Positions 25,016 to 33,540 of a stretch of DNA of 64,000 nucleotides are shown here, piece by piece (the first letter of the stretch is position 1; each line of letters opens with the position of its first letter). The position numbers and the translations under genes were made by a program. This DNA comes from Algisphaera agarilytica (GTDB lineage Bacteria; Planctomycetota; Phycisphaerae; Phycisphaerales; Phycisphaeraceae): positions 558,001 to 622,000 of the forward strand of contig NZ_JACHGY010000001.1 in NCBI RefSeq assembly GCF_014207595.1, written 5' to 3'. The notes under the pieces are model-generated. The model was not told where the DNA came from. It made no database searches and saw only the letters and a program-made list of their open reading frames with translations.

Positions 25016-25765
25016 ATCGACGAGCCCGCCCCACGACCCGCCGCCCCCACACCTCCATCACCAACCGAGCTCCCGCGCGACCTGCTCTGTGAGCGGTGCG
25101 GCTACGGCTTGTTCGGATTGCCTTTCGATTCGGTCTGCCCCGAGTGCGGTCAGGCCATCGCCGACTCGCTCCCCGAACACCGCAACGGGCCGGCGTGGCA
25201 GAATTCGCTGACCGCGAGGTCCTGGCTCGACACCGCCTGGTCGATCTTCGCCCGCCCCGGAATGACCTATCGACTTATGCGACTCGACGGCTCGGCGATG
25301 CCCGCCCGGCTGTTCCTGCTCAGCATGGCCGTGCTCGTGGGCGTGGGTTGGGGCGTCTTCTGCCTGCTGCTTGTCGGCTACAGCGGGCTGATGTCGTGGG
25401 GGGCGGGCATGGTCGCGGCCAAGACGGTCCTGATCATGACGTACATCGAGACGATCGGGGTCACGTTCTTCAGCCATCGCCGGGGCTGGCGGGTGCCGTT
25501 CGACTTGGCGGAGCGGGTGACCTGCTACGCGTCGGTGGGCTGGCTGGTCGCGGCCGTCGTGCTGGCCCCGCTGCTGAGCTGGTACGAGGCGGGCGGATTT
25601 CAGTATTGGGTGATCAAGATCGTCGGGCACTGGGAACCGGAGTACCGGTGGTTCCTCGCGGCCCTGGGATTCGGGGCGGCGGTGCTGTTTTTCGAGACCC
25701 GGGTCTGGTCCGGGGTCCGGCAGGTCCGGTTCGGCAACCGCCCTTCCGGGCATCCTCATGCTTGA
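25016..25765 (+). CDS. Zinc-ribbon membrane protein with a non-canonical start (AUC suspected)
   Basis: The only standard start in frame is a TTG at 25109, but the codons upstream clearly belong to the protein: they supply the first half of a zinc ribbon, CERCGYGLFGLPFDSVCPEC, whose first CxxC is encoded at 25088-25099. The frame between 25016 and 25109 has no ATG, GTG or TTG. An ATC at 25016, 8 bases after the preceding stop codon, gives a coherent 249-residue protein (Pro-rich linker, then zinc ribbon); a CTG at 25082 is possible. Four to five membrane helices follow (for example LFLLSMAVLVGVGWGVFCLL). YIP1-like topology is possible. Function is unknown. It is the last gene of the coupled envelope operon. 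Confidence 0.6.
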   Translation: MDEPAPRPAAPTPPSPTELPRDLLCERCGYGLFGLPFDSVCPECGQAIADSLPEHRNGPAWQNSLTARSWLDTAWSIFARPGMTYRLMRLDGSAMPARLFLLSMAVLVGVGWGVFCLLLVGYSGLMSWGAGMVAAKTVLIMTYIETIGVTFFSHRRGWRVPFDLAERVTCYASVGWLVAAVVLAPLLSWYEAGGFQYWVIKIVGHWEPEYRWFLAALGFGAAVLFFETRVWSGVRQVRFGNRPSGHPHA

Positions 25766-26277
25766 CGTTTTCGCCCGAACACGGCTACCATATCCCACGT
25801 ATATCCCCATGCCTTTTGGCATGTTCAACCCGGCACGTTTCCGGGCCGGACCGTCTCGCAGAATCGCCCGATCTTCCGTTTCGACTTGCACTTACACGTC
25901 CAAACGGCACCCCGCGTCAAAGCCGACGCGGCACGGGAAACACACTCGCTTCCATGTCGTACCTTGAACTCCTACTCCGTTGGCTGATCAACCGGCTGCT
26001 CCCGCAGGCCGAAGACGGTTTCCCCGTCATCGCGTCTGTCGAAGCGCCCGGTCTGCGCTGGCGCCCCGCTCCCGCGGCGTGCCTCGCGGTCGTCAGCCAA
26101 GACGCCCGCTGGGCCAAGTTCAACCGACCCCCCAAGCGTTGCCGCGCGCACCGCTGAGTCTGTTTTGCCTCGCTGATCGTTCGCAGATCGAAGACCGCCC
26201 CGCCCCCGGAACACGTGCCTTAACCCCGGCCGACCCGACGTCCCCCGTCGCCCTCGGCCGCCCGGAAAGGGGCACTC
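25766..26277. other. Intergenic stretch upstream of rny
   Basis: About 510 bases with no confident gene. It holds a small hairpin (CATGCC-TTTT-GGCATG, 25808-25823). A doubtful 67-codon frame starts at an ATG at 25954 with a hydrophobic N-terminus (MSYLELLLRWLINRLL) and ends at 26157, and the rny Shine-Dalgarno is at 26264-26272. The long leader could carry regulation of rny. Confidence 0.4.
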
Positions 26278-27933
26278 GTGATCCACTCCCAACTCCTGAC
26301 GCCTTCGCTCGCTGCGGTTTCTTTTCCCGTCACCCTCGGCAACACCGGGCTGGCTATCGGCATGCTCTTGCTCGGCCTGGTCCTGGGCGGCGTGGCGGCC
26401 TTTGTCATCCTCAAGCTCGTCGCGGGCAACGCCCTGGGCGCCGCCAAGCGCGAAGCCGACGACCTGCTGTCCAAAGCCAAGGCCGAGGGCGAAACCCTCG
26501 CCAAGCAGATCGAGCTCGACGCCCGCAACGAGCAGGCCAAGCGTCGTGAAACCTTCGAGAAAGAAACCGACTCGGCCCGTAACGAACTCAACGAAAAAGA
26601 ACGCCGCCTCACCAAACGGGAAGACAACCTCGACAAGAAGCTCGACACGCTGACCACCAAAGAGAAGTACCTCACCGAGATGGACAGCGATGTGAAGAAG
26701 GCCCAGGCCGCGATCGACGGCAAGCTCGCCGAGGCCGAGTCCCTGGTCGCCGAACGCCAGAAAGCCAACGCCCAGCACCAGGAAAACCTCAAGAACGACC
26801 TGCTCCGCATCGCCCACCTCTCCGAGGAAGACGCCAAGCGTGAAGCCATGACCGTCCTCGAGCAGCAGCTCACCCACGAGTCGGGCGAACTCATCAAACA
26901 GGTCACCGAACGCACCGAACACGAAGCCAAAGAGATCGCCCAGAAGATCACCCTCACCGCGATCCAGCGCTACGCCAGCGAGCACAGCGCCGAGTCGACC
27001 AGCAACTCCGTCGCCGTGGAAGACGACGCGATGAAGGGGCGGGTCATCGGCCGTGAGGGCCGCAACATCCGCGCCTTCGAGGCCGCCACCGGCGTCGACG
27101 TCGTGGTGGACGACACACCCGGCGTGGTCATCGTGTCCTGCTTCGACCCCGTCCGCCGGGCCGCCGCCGCGGAGACGCTGCGTCGCCTGCTCGAAGACGG
27201 CCGGATCCACCCCGCCCGCATCGAAGAACTCTCCAAGCAAGTCCTCGAAGAGTTCGAGAAGAAGATCGTGAAGTTCGGCCGGGACGCCTGCGAAGAGGCC
27301 CACATCCACGGCCTGCACCCCAAGATCTCCGAGATGATGGGCAAGCTGCACTACCGCACGTCCTACGGCCAGAATATCCTCCGCCACTCCCACGAGGTCG
27401 CCTACCTCTGCCAGGTCATCGCTGATGAACTCGGCCTCGACGGCGAACTCGCCCGCCGCTGCGGCTTCCTGCACGACATCGGCAAAGCAATGGACCACGA
27501 GATCGAAGGCGGCCACCCCAAGATCGGCGCCGACTTCTGCCGCAAGTACGGCGAGAACGAAGCGGTCCTCAACGCCATCGCAGGCCACCACAACGACATC
27601 CCCTCGACCACGCCCTACACCCCGATCGTCATGGCCGCCGACGCCATCAGCGGCGCCCGCACCGGGGCCCGCCGCGAGTCGCTCGAGAAATACGTCAAAC
27701 GGTTGCAAGACCTCGAGCAGATCGCCCGAGACCAGAGCGGCGTCCGCGAAGCATTCGCCATCCAGGCCGGCCGCGAGGTCCGCGTGGTGGTCGACCCCGA
27801 AGGCGTCCACGACGAGGCCTGCCACGCCATCGCCCGCAACATCGCCAAACGCGTCAGCGAAGAGATGACCTTCCCCGGTGAGATCAAGGTCACGGTCCTG
27901 CGCGAGATGCGCACGATCGAATATGCTCGATAA
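26278..27933 (+). CDS. rny: Ribonuclease Y
   Basis: RNase Y is a membrane-anchored endoribonuclease that starts bulk mRNA decay. The 551-residue protein shows the full architecture: an N-terminal transmembrane helix (residues about 24-45), a long charged coiled coil (about 55-220), a KH domain ([20 protein letters not shown] near 250-270) and an HD domain ([11 protein letters not shown] near 367-377, [11 protein letters not shown] near 398-408, AGHHND near 438). The start is a GTG at 26278 with AAAGGGG 5 bases upstream. Length is slightly more than the usual 520 because of a short N-terminal extension. The gene ends in a strong terminator and appears monocistronic. It implies RNase Y-based rather than solely RNase E-based mRNA turnover. 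Confidence 0.96.
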   Translation: MIHSQLLTPSLAAVSFPVTLGNTGLAIGMLLLGLVLGGVAAFVILKLVAGNALGAAKREADDLLSKAKAEGETLAKQIELDARNEQAKRRETFEKETDSARNELNEKERRLTKREDNLDKKLDTLTTKEKYLTEMDSDVKKAQAAIDGKLAEAESLVAERQKANAQHQENLKNDLLRIAHLSEEDAKREAMTVLEQQLTHESGELIKQVTERTEHEAKEIAQKITLTAIQRYASEHSAESTSNSVAVEDDAMKGRVIGREGRNIRAFEAATGVDVVVDDTPGVVIVSCFDPVRRAAAAETLRRLLEDGRIHPARIEELSKQVLEEFEKKIVKFGRDACEEAHIHGLHPKISEMMGKLHYRTSYGQNILRHSHEVAYLCQVIADELGLDGELARRCGFLHDIGKAMDHEIEGGHPKIGADFCRKYGENEAVLNAIAGHHNDIPSTTPYTPIVMAADAISGARTGARRESLEKYVKRLQDLEQIARDQSGVREAFAIQAGREVRVVVDPEGVHDEACHAIARNIAKRVSEEMTFPGEIKVTVLREMRTIEYAR

Positions 27934-27937
27934 GCCC

Positions 27938-27971
27938 GGCGGGTCGCCGTGAAAGCGGCGACCCGCCTTTT
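27938..27971 (+). terminator. Intrinsic terminator of rny
   Basis: A perfect 12-base-pair GC-rich stem (arms 27938-27949 and 27956-27967, loop TGAAAG) followed by TTTT, five bases after the rny stop codon. Confidence 0.92.
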
Positions 27972-28003
27972 CATATTTCTCACCCCACTCCGGGAGTTCT
28001 TTT

Positions 28004-29575
28004 ATGGCTTTGTTCCGTTCGTCCGCCTTTCTCGCCGCCCTTCTTCTCACCGTTAACGTTGCCTCCGCACAAGATCAGGACTTAGAAACCGCTCCCCCGG
28101 CCGAAGCGTCTCAAGCCGCTGAAGCCGTCGATCCCCGAGAGGGAACCGTGCGGATTTTCTCCACGATCCGCTACCCGCAGGTGTTCCGCCCATGGGCCAA
28201 GGGATCGGCCAGTGAATCCACCGGCACCGGCTTCTTCATCGAAACCCCCGACGGCCAACGGCTGATCCTGACCAACAACCACGTCGTGCGATGGGCCAGC
28301 CAGATCTATGTCCAGGGCTACCAGTCCAGCGACCGGCATCGGGTCTCGGTGGTCGCCTCGGCGGTGGACTTTGACCTGGCGCTTCTCAAACTCAGGTCCG
28401 ACGACGCCCTGGCCGATGCCCCCACGCTCAGCTTTGCCCAAGAGCTGCCCGAAACCCGCGACACCGTGTCGGTTTACGGCTACCCCACCGGCGGAAACGA
28501 AATGTCCACCACCAAAGGGATCGTCTCGCGGATCGAGGTGGCTGGCTATGACGAGAACGCGGTTGGCCTGCGGGTCCAGGTCGATGCCGCGGTCAACCCC
28601 GGCAACTCGGGCGGCCCCGCGATGGTCGGCGACGAAGTGGTCGGCGTGGCCTTCCAAGCGGATACCGACGCCGAGAACATCGGCTACCTGATCCCCGCCA
28701 CCGAAGTGCGGCGTTTCCTCGACGACGCGTTGGACGGCGAATACATCGGCAAGCCATTGCTGGAGATGCAATACCAAACGCTGGAAAACCCGGCGTTGCG
28801 TCGTCGACTCGGGCTCGAATCCAACCAGACCGGGGTGCTCATCACACGTGAGAACCCCGGCCACCCGGGCATGCCTTCGAATTCTCAGCTCAAAGCCGAC
28901 GACGTCATCACCCACATCGGCCCGCACGACATCGACAACCACGGCCAAACCGAGATCGCCCCCAACCTTCGCGGCCACTTCAGCTACTTCATCGAATCTA
29001 CCAACCGCGAGGACCAGACGGTGCCCCTCACCGTGATCCGCGACGGGGAATCCATCGAGGTCTTCGAGCCCAGCTATTTAGACAACCCCAATCTGGTCCC
29101 GTTCATCGGCAACGCATATCCGCGCTACTACATCTTCGGCCCCATGTCGTTCACTCAGGTCACGACGATGTATTACAACACGATCAACGAGAGCTACCGG
29201 CCGGTCCTCGGGGTCTACAACAGCCCGCTGATTACGCGCGTAATCGACCGGAAAGCCTTCCCCGAGGAGGAGCTGGTGTGCGTGTCTTCTCCCTTCTTCC
29301 CGCACCCCAGCATCCGCAACTACGACGACCCCCACCTGTATGTCGTCGAGGCGGTCAACGGCATCAAAATTCGAAACCTCGAACACCTGGTGACCGTCCT
29401 CAACGAATCCGAAGACGAGTTCCTGGAGTTCACCTACGGCGGCAATTTAGGCGAGCGCATGACGTTCGATCGCCTCGAGATGAAAGAGTCCACCGAAGAA
29501 ATCCTGAACGACAACGGCATCCGCTATCAGTACTCCTCGGACCTCCGCGATCTCGCCGAGCAATACGAGCAATAA
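28004..29575 (+). CDS. Deg/HtrA-type trypsin-like serine protease with PDZ region
   Basis: This exported protease (523 residues) starts with a signal peptide ending near VASAQ (residues about 1-23). The chymotrypsin-fold triad is intact: His93 in LTNNHVV, Asp124 in DFDLALLKL and Ser202 in VNPGNSGGP. A PDZ-like region follows (TGVLITRENPGHPGMPSNSQ, then LKADDVITHIGPHDIDNHGQ), and then a second PDZ-like half around GIKIRNLEHLVTVLNESEDE. The layout is closest to plant-type Deg9/Deg2-like proteases, which have similar C-terminal domains. It probably handles damaged or secreted proteins in the periplasm. It is flanked by terminators on both sides and is transcribed alone. Confidence 0.88.
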   Translation: MALFRSSAFLAALLLTVNVASAQDQDLETAPPAEASQAAEAVDPREGTVRIFSTIRYPQVFRPWAKGSASESTGTGFFIETPDGQRLILTNNHVVRWASQIYVQGYQSSDRHRVSVVASAVDFDLALLKLRSDDALADAPTLSFAQELPETRDTVSVYGYPTGGNEMSTTKGIVSRIEVAGYDENAVGLRVQVDAAVNPGNSGGPAMVGDEVVGVAFQADTDAENIGYLIPATEVRRFLDDALDGEYIGKPLLEMQYQTLENPALRRRLGLESNQTGVLITRENPGHPGMPSNSQLKADDVITHIGPHDIDNHGQTEIAPNLRGHFSYFIESTNREDQTVPLTVIRDGESIEVFEPSYLDNPNLVPFIGNAYPRYYIFGPMSFTQVTTMYYNTINESYRPVLGVYNSPLITRVIDRKAFPEEELVCVSSPFFPHPSIRNYDDPHLYVVEAVNGIKIRNLEHLVTVLNESEDEFLEFTYGGNLGERMTFDRLEMKESTEEILNDNGIRYQYSSDLRDLAEQYEQ

Positions 29576-29624
29576 GTCGACGATCGGTTCTGGCAACCGG
29601 GCTCACCCGGTACCTGCATAAAAC

Positions 29625-29653
29625 AAGCCCACGGCAACTTGCCGTGGGCTTTT
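29625..29653. terminator. Terminator between convergent genes
   Basis: An 11-base-pair stem (AAGCCCACGGC / GCCGTGGGCTT) with loop AACTT and a T-tract on the plus strand. It ends the protease transcript at 29575 and, read on the minus strand, may also serve the gene ending at 29695. Confidence 0.88.
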
Positions 29654-29694
29654 GTGTTGGGATTGACAAGTGTGCCTGACCGCGAGCCCAAGAA

Positions 29695-31134
29695 TCACTT
29701 GTTTTTCTTGTTGCGGTTGGCCGAGAGGAATTTAAACTTCACGGTGAGGTCCTGGATTATCACGTCCAGCTCGCCGGGGCCGTAGGTCGGCTCGAGCCCG
29801 AGCTTGATCGCTTCTTCGTCGAGTTTCTTGAGCGAACGCGCCGCCTTGGCGGCCTGCGACAGATAACCCATCGCCGCTTCACTGCGCTGAGCCCATTCGG
29901 TCCGAGACTGTTTGGTCAGGCGGTTGGTGTCGCGCGAATCGGTGTAGTCGCCTCCCCATTTTTTGCGGCCGCCACTGGACTGATAGGTCGCGTAGCTGTG
30001 TTCGGCGGGGTCCCACTCGGCGGCTTGCTTGATGCCCTGTTGGAGCGTGGCGTCTGCTGATTTACGGCGTTCGATGTTGCGAGCGATCGCCCGGTTTTGC
30101 TGGGCGTGGCTTTCTTCTTCAACCTTCTGCTGGTGCTCGGCGGTCTTGGTCATGGACTCGATGCCGTAATCGCTTTCGGCCGTCCACTTATCGATATCCA
30201 GGAATTCGCCAAGGCCCGCCACATCGACCTGAGCGACCGGCGCCCCCAGCCGCTTGATCTGCGTCCCGTCGAGCACCAGCAACTCACTCGACGGGACGCG
30301 GACAATGACTTGGCTCGCCTCCACGCCCTCGGGAACCACACGGCCGATCATGACCGCCCCGGACTCATCCTCCCACGCGGCGACCTGCTCCGACGGATCG
30401 ATCATCGCCCGCACCAAGCCGGCGGGCCGACCTTTACGCTGGGACACCACGCTGGCTTTTCTTGCCAGGTCGGTCCGCAGGGTTTGTTCCAGTTCCGTAT
30501 CCATGCCCTCGGCGCCCTCGGCCATCACGGCGTCGGAGCCGCCTACAATCGCGTCGGGCAGGAACGTGACCGTATCGCACATCATCGGCACCGCCAACGC
30601 ATCGCCCAGGCAACGAGAGACCAGCGCGTGCATCTCGATCTCGCCCGCGTGCTCCTCCATCTCGCCGACGATCGCCTGCATCTCATCGAGGCTGCCACCG
30701 TCGCTGTCGATCCGAAACACCACGTGCTCGATCGCGTTGCGTTTGGCGTAAGACAACGCACGCCCCACGCCGTCGGCCAACACGTCCGTGCCGATCGTGC
30801 CCATCACCGGGATCTCGATGTACAGGTCCGCCCCGGTTTCAAATCCGCTGCGGTCTGCCTTGCTCACCTCGCCGGGCTTAGGCGAGAAAAAGCCCGCCGG
30901 CAGCTCGGACTTCTCGGCGGAAGCCACCTCGTCCATCTGAAAAGTCAGGCGTGCGCGGATGTCCGACACCATCGTGTCGATCTCGATTTCCTGGTCGTTC
31001 TGCACCAAAATCGAGCCCTCGAACACACGCCCGTCGTTGATCCTGACCACGTCGGCCGTTGCCGAGACAACGCCCCCCAAACCAATCAACGCCACCGCGG
31101 CGACCCGGGAACAAGAACCTACCGATAGAAGCAT
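29695..31134 (-). CDS. Secreted ClpP/NfeD-like protein, catalytic Ser apparently missing
   Basis: From the ATG at 31134 (AGGAG 6 bases upstream) the product is 479 residues with a signal peptide ending near VVSATA. The region YIEIPVMGTIGTDVLADGVG, then HVVFRIDSDGGSLDEMQAIV, matches the crotonase/ClpP-fold of NfeD and SppA-type membrane proteases. Where NfeD has its nucleophile (an SAGAY-like helix), this protein reads SRCLGDALAVPMMCDTVTFL, with no obvious Ser at the key position. Before that is a ~60-residue strand-rich region (VVRINDGRVFEGSILVQNDQ) that resembles an SH3-like fold. The C-terminal 150 residues are charged and Lys-rich. It is likely a secreted, possibly inactive, ClpP-like protein; substrate unknown. 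Confidence 0.7.
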   Translation of the reverse strand: MLLSVGSCSRVAAVALIGLGGVVSATADVVRINDGRVFEGSILVQNDQEIEIDTMVSDIRARLTFQMDEVASAEKSELPAGFFSPKPGEVSKADRSGFETGADLYIEIPVMGTIGTDVLADGVGRALSYAKRNAIEHVVFRIDSDGGSLDEMQAIVGEMEEHAGEIEMHALVSRCLGDALAVPMMCDTVTFLPDAIVGGSDAVMAEGAEGMDTELEQTLRTDLARKASVVSQRKGRPAGLVRAMIDPSEQVAAWEDESGAVMIGRVVPEGVEASQVIVRVPSSELLVLDGTQIKRLGAPVAQVDVAGLGEFLDIDKWTAESDYGIESMTKTAEHQQKVEEESHAQQNRAIARNIERRKSADATLQQGIKQAAEWDPAEHSYATYQSSGGRKKWGGDYTDSRDTNRLTKQSRTEWAQRSEAAMGYLSQAAKAARSLKKLDEEAIKLGLEPTYGPGELDVIIQDLTVKFKFLSANRNKKNK

Positions 31135-31306
31135 GGCCAACTCCTGAAAAGAAAAGATGTGCGATCGCGAAACCTACGCCCAGAAACATCCCCATTGGGA
31201 ACTACGAGTATACCCCTTCACCGCGCCGAACCCGACAAGAACATGAGAGATGTTTTCACCGAAACAAATCGATCGCTTGGGCAATCCCCCTTCAGTCCCA
31301 CAGGGC

Positions 31307-32755
31307 TCATTCCCAAGCCGACCCGACTTCACGCCAAGCCACACGCTTTAACTCGATTGTGCCACCACCGTCGACCCGAAACGCAACCTCCGCGGTTTCA
31401 TCAGGCGGCAACACGGTGAAGGTCATCGTCGTTTCACCCTCATTGATATAGATCTCGATCGAGGTGCGATCCGCCAAAACCCTCATCTGCCGTACCGGCT
31501 CGATCGGCCGACCGGTTTGATCGCCAACCGCGACGGCGTCGGAGCTTACTGCAATGCTTTGCCCCAGCACCACGAAATTCACGACTGCGCCCGGCTCAAG
31601 TTCCAATTCGAACTCGAGATCGTAACTCTGCGTGTGCCCCCCAATCCGTACGGCTTGGTTCGGTTCGACGCGCATCACATTGTGTTCATGAACGACGCCG
31701 TATAACGACGCGATCTCGGCCACCGGTTGCTTGCAGAGCCGAAGATCGTCGTTAATCCTTCTGAGGGTCAGTTCGGTGGGAAAACTCAACTGCTGATCAA
31801 ACGGCATGCCCGGGTATTTTCCCCCGCGTATCCAGCAGATCTGAACAACTCGGCCGTCGGGCAGGTGCTTCCAGGTCTGATTCGCCGACAGGGCCTGGGG
31901 CCGGCCGAAATCCAGCGGACGCATGGCCGTGGTAGGGGTAAACGTCGTGCTGTCGAAGCGACCCACGGCATACTTCTCCCAGTCCATCGCCACCCAGACC
32001 CGGGCGTCTTCCCCCTCGACGGGAAGCTCGAACACATCGGGACAGACGTAAAACCCCGGCACGTGACTCAGCCGGGTCCATGCCTTGAGGTCGGCCGACT
32101 CGAACAGCGAGAACCCGCCCTGCTCGTCCCGGGCCACGCCTTCCCTGACTTCAGAGCCAAGGTTCTCATACAACACCATGGCCCATCGACGGCGTCCGGC
32201 GTCCCACATCACGTGCGGGTCACGCGCACTCAGCGGATAGGACTTGAGCGCATCGTTGGGCAGACGCAAAACGGGGTTGCCTTCGTAACGCGTCCAGGTC
32301 TCGCCGCGGTCGTTGCTGTAGGCCAGGCTCTGACCCTGGCCCCAGCTCGTGAACACAGCCACCACCACCGGGTGTTCTCCGGTTTGAAAGCCGCTGGTGT
32401 TCTGCCAATCGACCACGGCACATCCCGAGTACGCCTGAAAGCCGTCTTGCGGCCAGATCGCGTTGTCGTGTTGCGTCCAACGGACCAGGTCTGTGCTGGT
32501 CGCGTGCCCCCATGCCTTGCCGCTATCGGTCCTGCGTTGAAAGAACAGGTGGTAGACCCCGTCGAGATAGAACAGCCCATTGGGGTCGTTGATGTAGCCC
32601 GTTTGGGACGTAAAGTGGAATTGCGGCCGGAGGGGTTCGTCGAAGCGTGGCATGTCGGTGGTGCGATCGAACTCGCCCGCAAAACTCCAGGCCGGCAGCG
32701 TTCCGGACAAACCCAATACCATAGCCTTCGCCAGCCAAAGGACTCTGCGAATCAT
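31307..32755 (-). CDS. GH32 family fructan hydrolase-like protein, acid/base Glu replaced
   Basis: From the ATG at 32755 (preferred over a TTG at 32776) the 482-residue product has a signal peptide ending near SFAGEF. GH32 signatures are present: YINDPNGLFYLDGVYHLFFQ (nucleophile Asp57 in NDPNG), WGHATSTDLVRW, a SARDPHVMW block (the RDP motif) and a C-terminal beta-sandwich domain. Such enzymes hydrolyse levan, inulin or sucrose. The third motif, normally WECPD, reads YVCPDVFEL: the acid/base Glu is Val237 (codon at 32045-32047). That suggests loss of normal hydrolysis or an altered mechanism. The signal peptide predicts export. No sugar transporter or regulator is adjacent. Confidence 0.85.
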   Translation of the reverse strand: MIRRVLWLAKAMVLGLSGTLPAWSFAGEFDRTTDMPRFDEPLRPQFHFTSQTGYINDPNGLFYLDGVYHLFFQRRTDSGKAWGHATSTDLVRWTQHDNAIWPQDGFQAYSGCAVVDWQNTSGFQTGEHPVVVAVFTSWGQGQSLAYSNDRGETWTRYEGNPVLRLPNDALKSYPLSARDPHVMWDAGRRRWAMVLYENLGSEVREGVARDEQGGFSLFESADLKAWTRLSHVPGFYVCPDVFELPVEGEDARVWVAMDWEKYAVGRFDSTTFTPTTAMRPLDFGRPQALSANQTWKHLPDGRVVQICWIRGGKYPGMPFDQQLSFPTELTLRRINDDLRLCKQPVAEIASLYGVVHEHNVMRVEPNQAVRIGGHTQSYDLEFELELEPGAVVNFVVLGQSIAVSSDAVAVGDQTGRPIEPVRQMRVLADRTSIEIYINEGETTMTFTVLPPDETAEVAFRVDGGGTIELKRVAWREVGSAWE

Positions 32756-32796
32756 GGGCTTGGGCGACAAACTCAAATTGGAGACCTATCGAAGAA

Positions 32797-32832
32797 TGGC
32801 GGGATGATCCGTGGGATAGTTTAATCCCGCCA
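32797..32832 (-). terminator. Hairpin downstream of msrB
   Basis: A 9-base-pair stem (TGGCGGGAT / ATCCCGCCA) with an 18-base loop sits just downstream of the msrB stop codon at 32836. There is no long T-tract, so it could be a weak terminator or a stabilising structure. Confidence 0.4.
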
Positions 32833-32835
32833 GAC

Positions 32836-33423
32836 CTATTCGCCAGCCGTCGCCCCCTCGGCTTTGGCGGTCAGTTTCTCGAACTCCTCGCGTTCGATGA
32901 ACCGCAGTGAAGTGCCGTTGACGCAGTGGCGCATCCCGGTGGGCTTGGGGCCATCGGGGAAGACGTGGCCGAGGTGGCCGTCGCAGCGGGCGCAGACGAT
33001 TTCGACGCGTCGCATGCCGTGGGACAGGTCTTCGTTTTCGCCGACGTGGTCCGGAACGATCGCTTCGTAGTAACTGGGCCAACCCGTGCCCGAATCGAAC
33101 TTGGTCTTCGAGTCGTAGAGCGGGACGTGGCAGCCCGCACAGACGTACACGCCGTCTTGCTTGCTGTCGTGGTACCGGCCGGTGAAGGCCCGCTCGGTGC
33201 CCTTCTCACGAAGCACGTAGTACTCAAAGTCCGACAGCTCTTCTTTCCACTGCTCCGCGGTCTTTTCCACCGGGACCAGCTTGCCATCCTCATCACGCTC
33301 GGGGTTGATCACCACGTTGATTTCCTTTCCATCATCGTCCGCTGCTCCGGCCCCCGCATAGTCCGCGCAAGCCGTCATTCCCAAAGCCAAGATACAAAGG
33401 ACGCTCGCACCGAACCGTCGCAT
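32836..33423 (-). CDS. msrB: Peptide methionine-(R)-S-oxide reductase, secreted lipoprotein form
   Basis: MsrB reduces the R-epimer of methionine sulfoxide. The start at 33423 has AAAGG about 7 bases upstream and gives 195 residues; the frame reaches 33468 but without similarity. A signal peptide ends at a lipobox-like LALGMTAC, so this form is exported and probably lipid-anchored. Zinc CxxC pairs (CAGC and CARC), the substrate block FDSGTGWPSYYEAI and the catalytic Cys in RHCVNGTSLRFIE are all present, so it should be active. The resolving step is likely by thioredoxin-like partners in the periplasm. A cytoplasmic MsrB is not seen in this window. Confidence 0.93.
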   Translation of the reverse strand: MRRFGASVLCILALGMTACADYAGAGAADDDGKEINVVINPERDEDGKLVPVEKTAEQWKEELSDFEYYVLREKGTERAFTGRYHDSKQDGVYVCAGCHVPLYDSKTKFDSGTGWPSYYEAIVPDHVGENEDLSHGMRRVEIVCARCDGHLGHVFPDGPKPTGMRHCVNGTSLRFIEREEFEKLTAKAEGATAGE

Positions 33424-33512
33424 CGGACAACCTTTCTTCAGACGTACTAAAAGCATAGCCACCCCCACGTTTAACGCCCAGTCATCCGGGTTTATTCCTG
33501 CTTGCTGGCCGC

Positions 33513-33540
33513 CCCCTCACCCCTCACCCCTCACCCCTCA
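33513..33540. repeat. Four tandem copies of CCCCTCA
   Basis: A perfect 7-base unit is repeated four times. It covers the stop codon (33531-33533) and the last codons of the SPOUT methyltransferase gene, which ends in ...CEG then TGA. Confidence 0.85.

Noticed and set aside
25758-25967. A 69-codon frame overlapping the end of the zinc-ribbon gene
   Set aside because: No Shine-Dalgarno, low-complexity Arg/Pro/Ser-rich translation.
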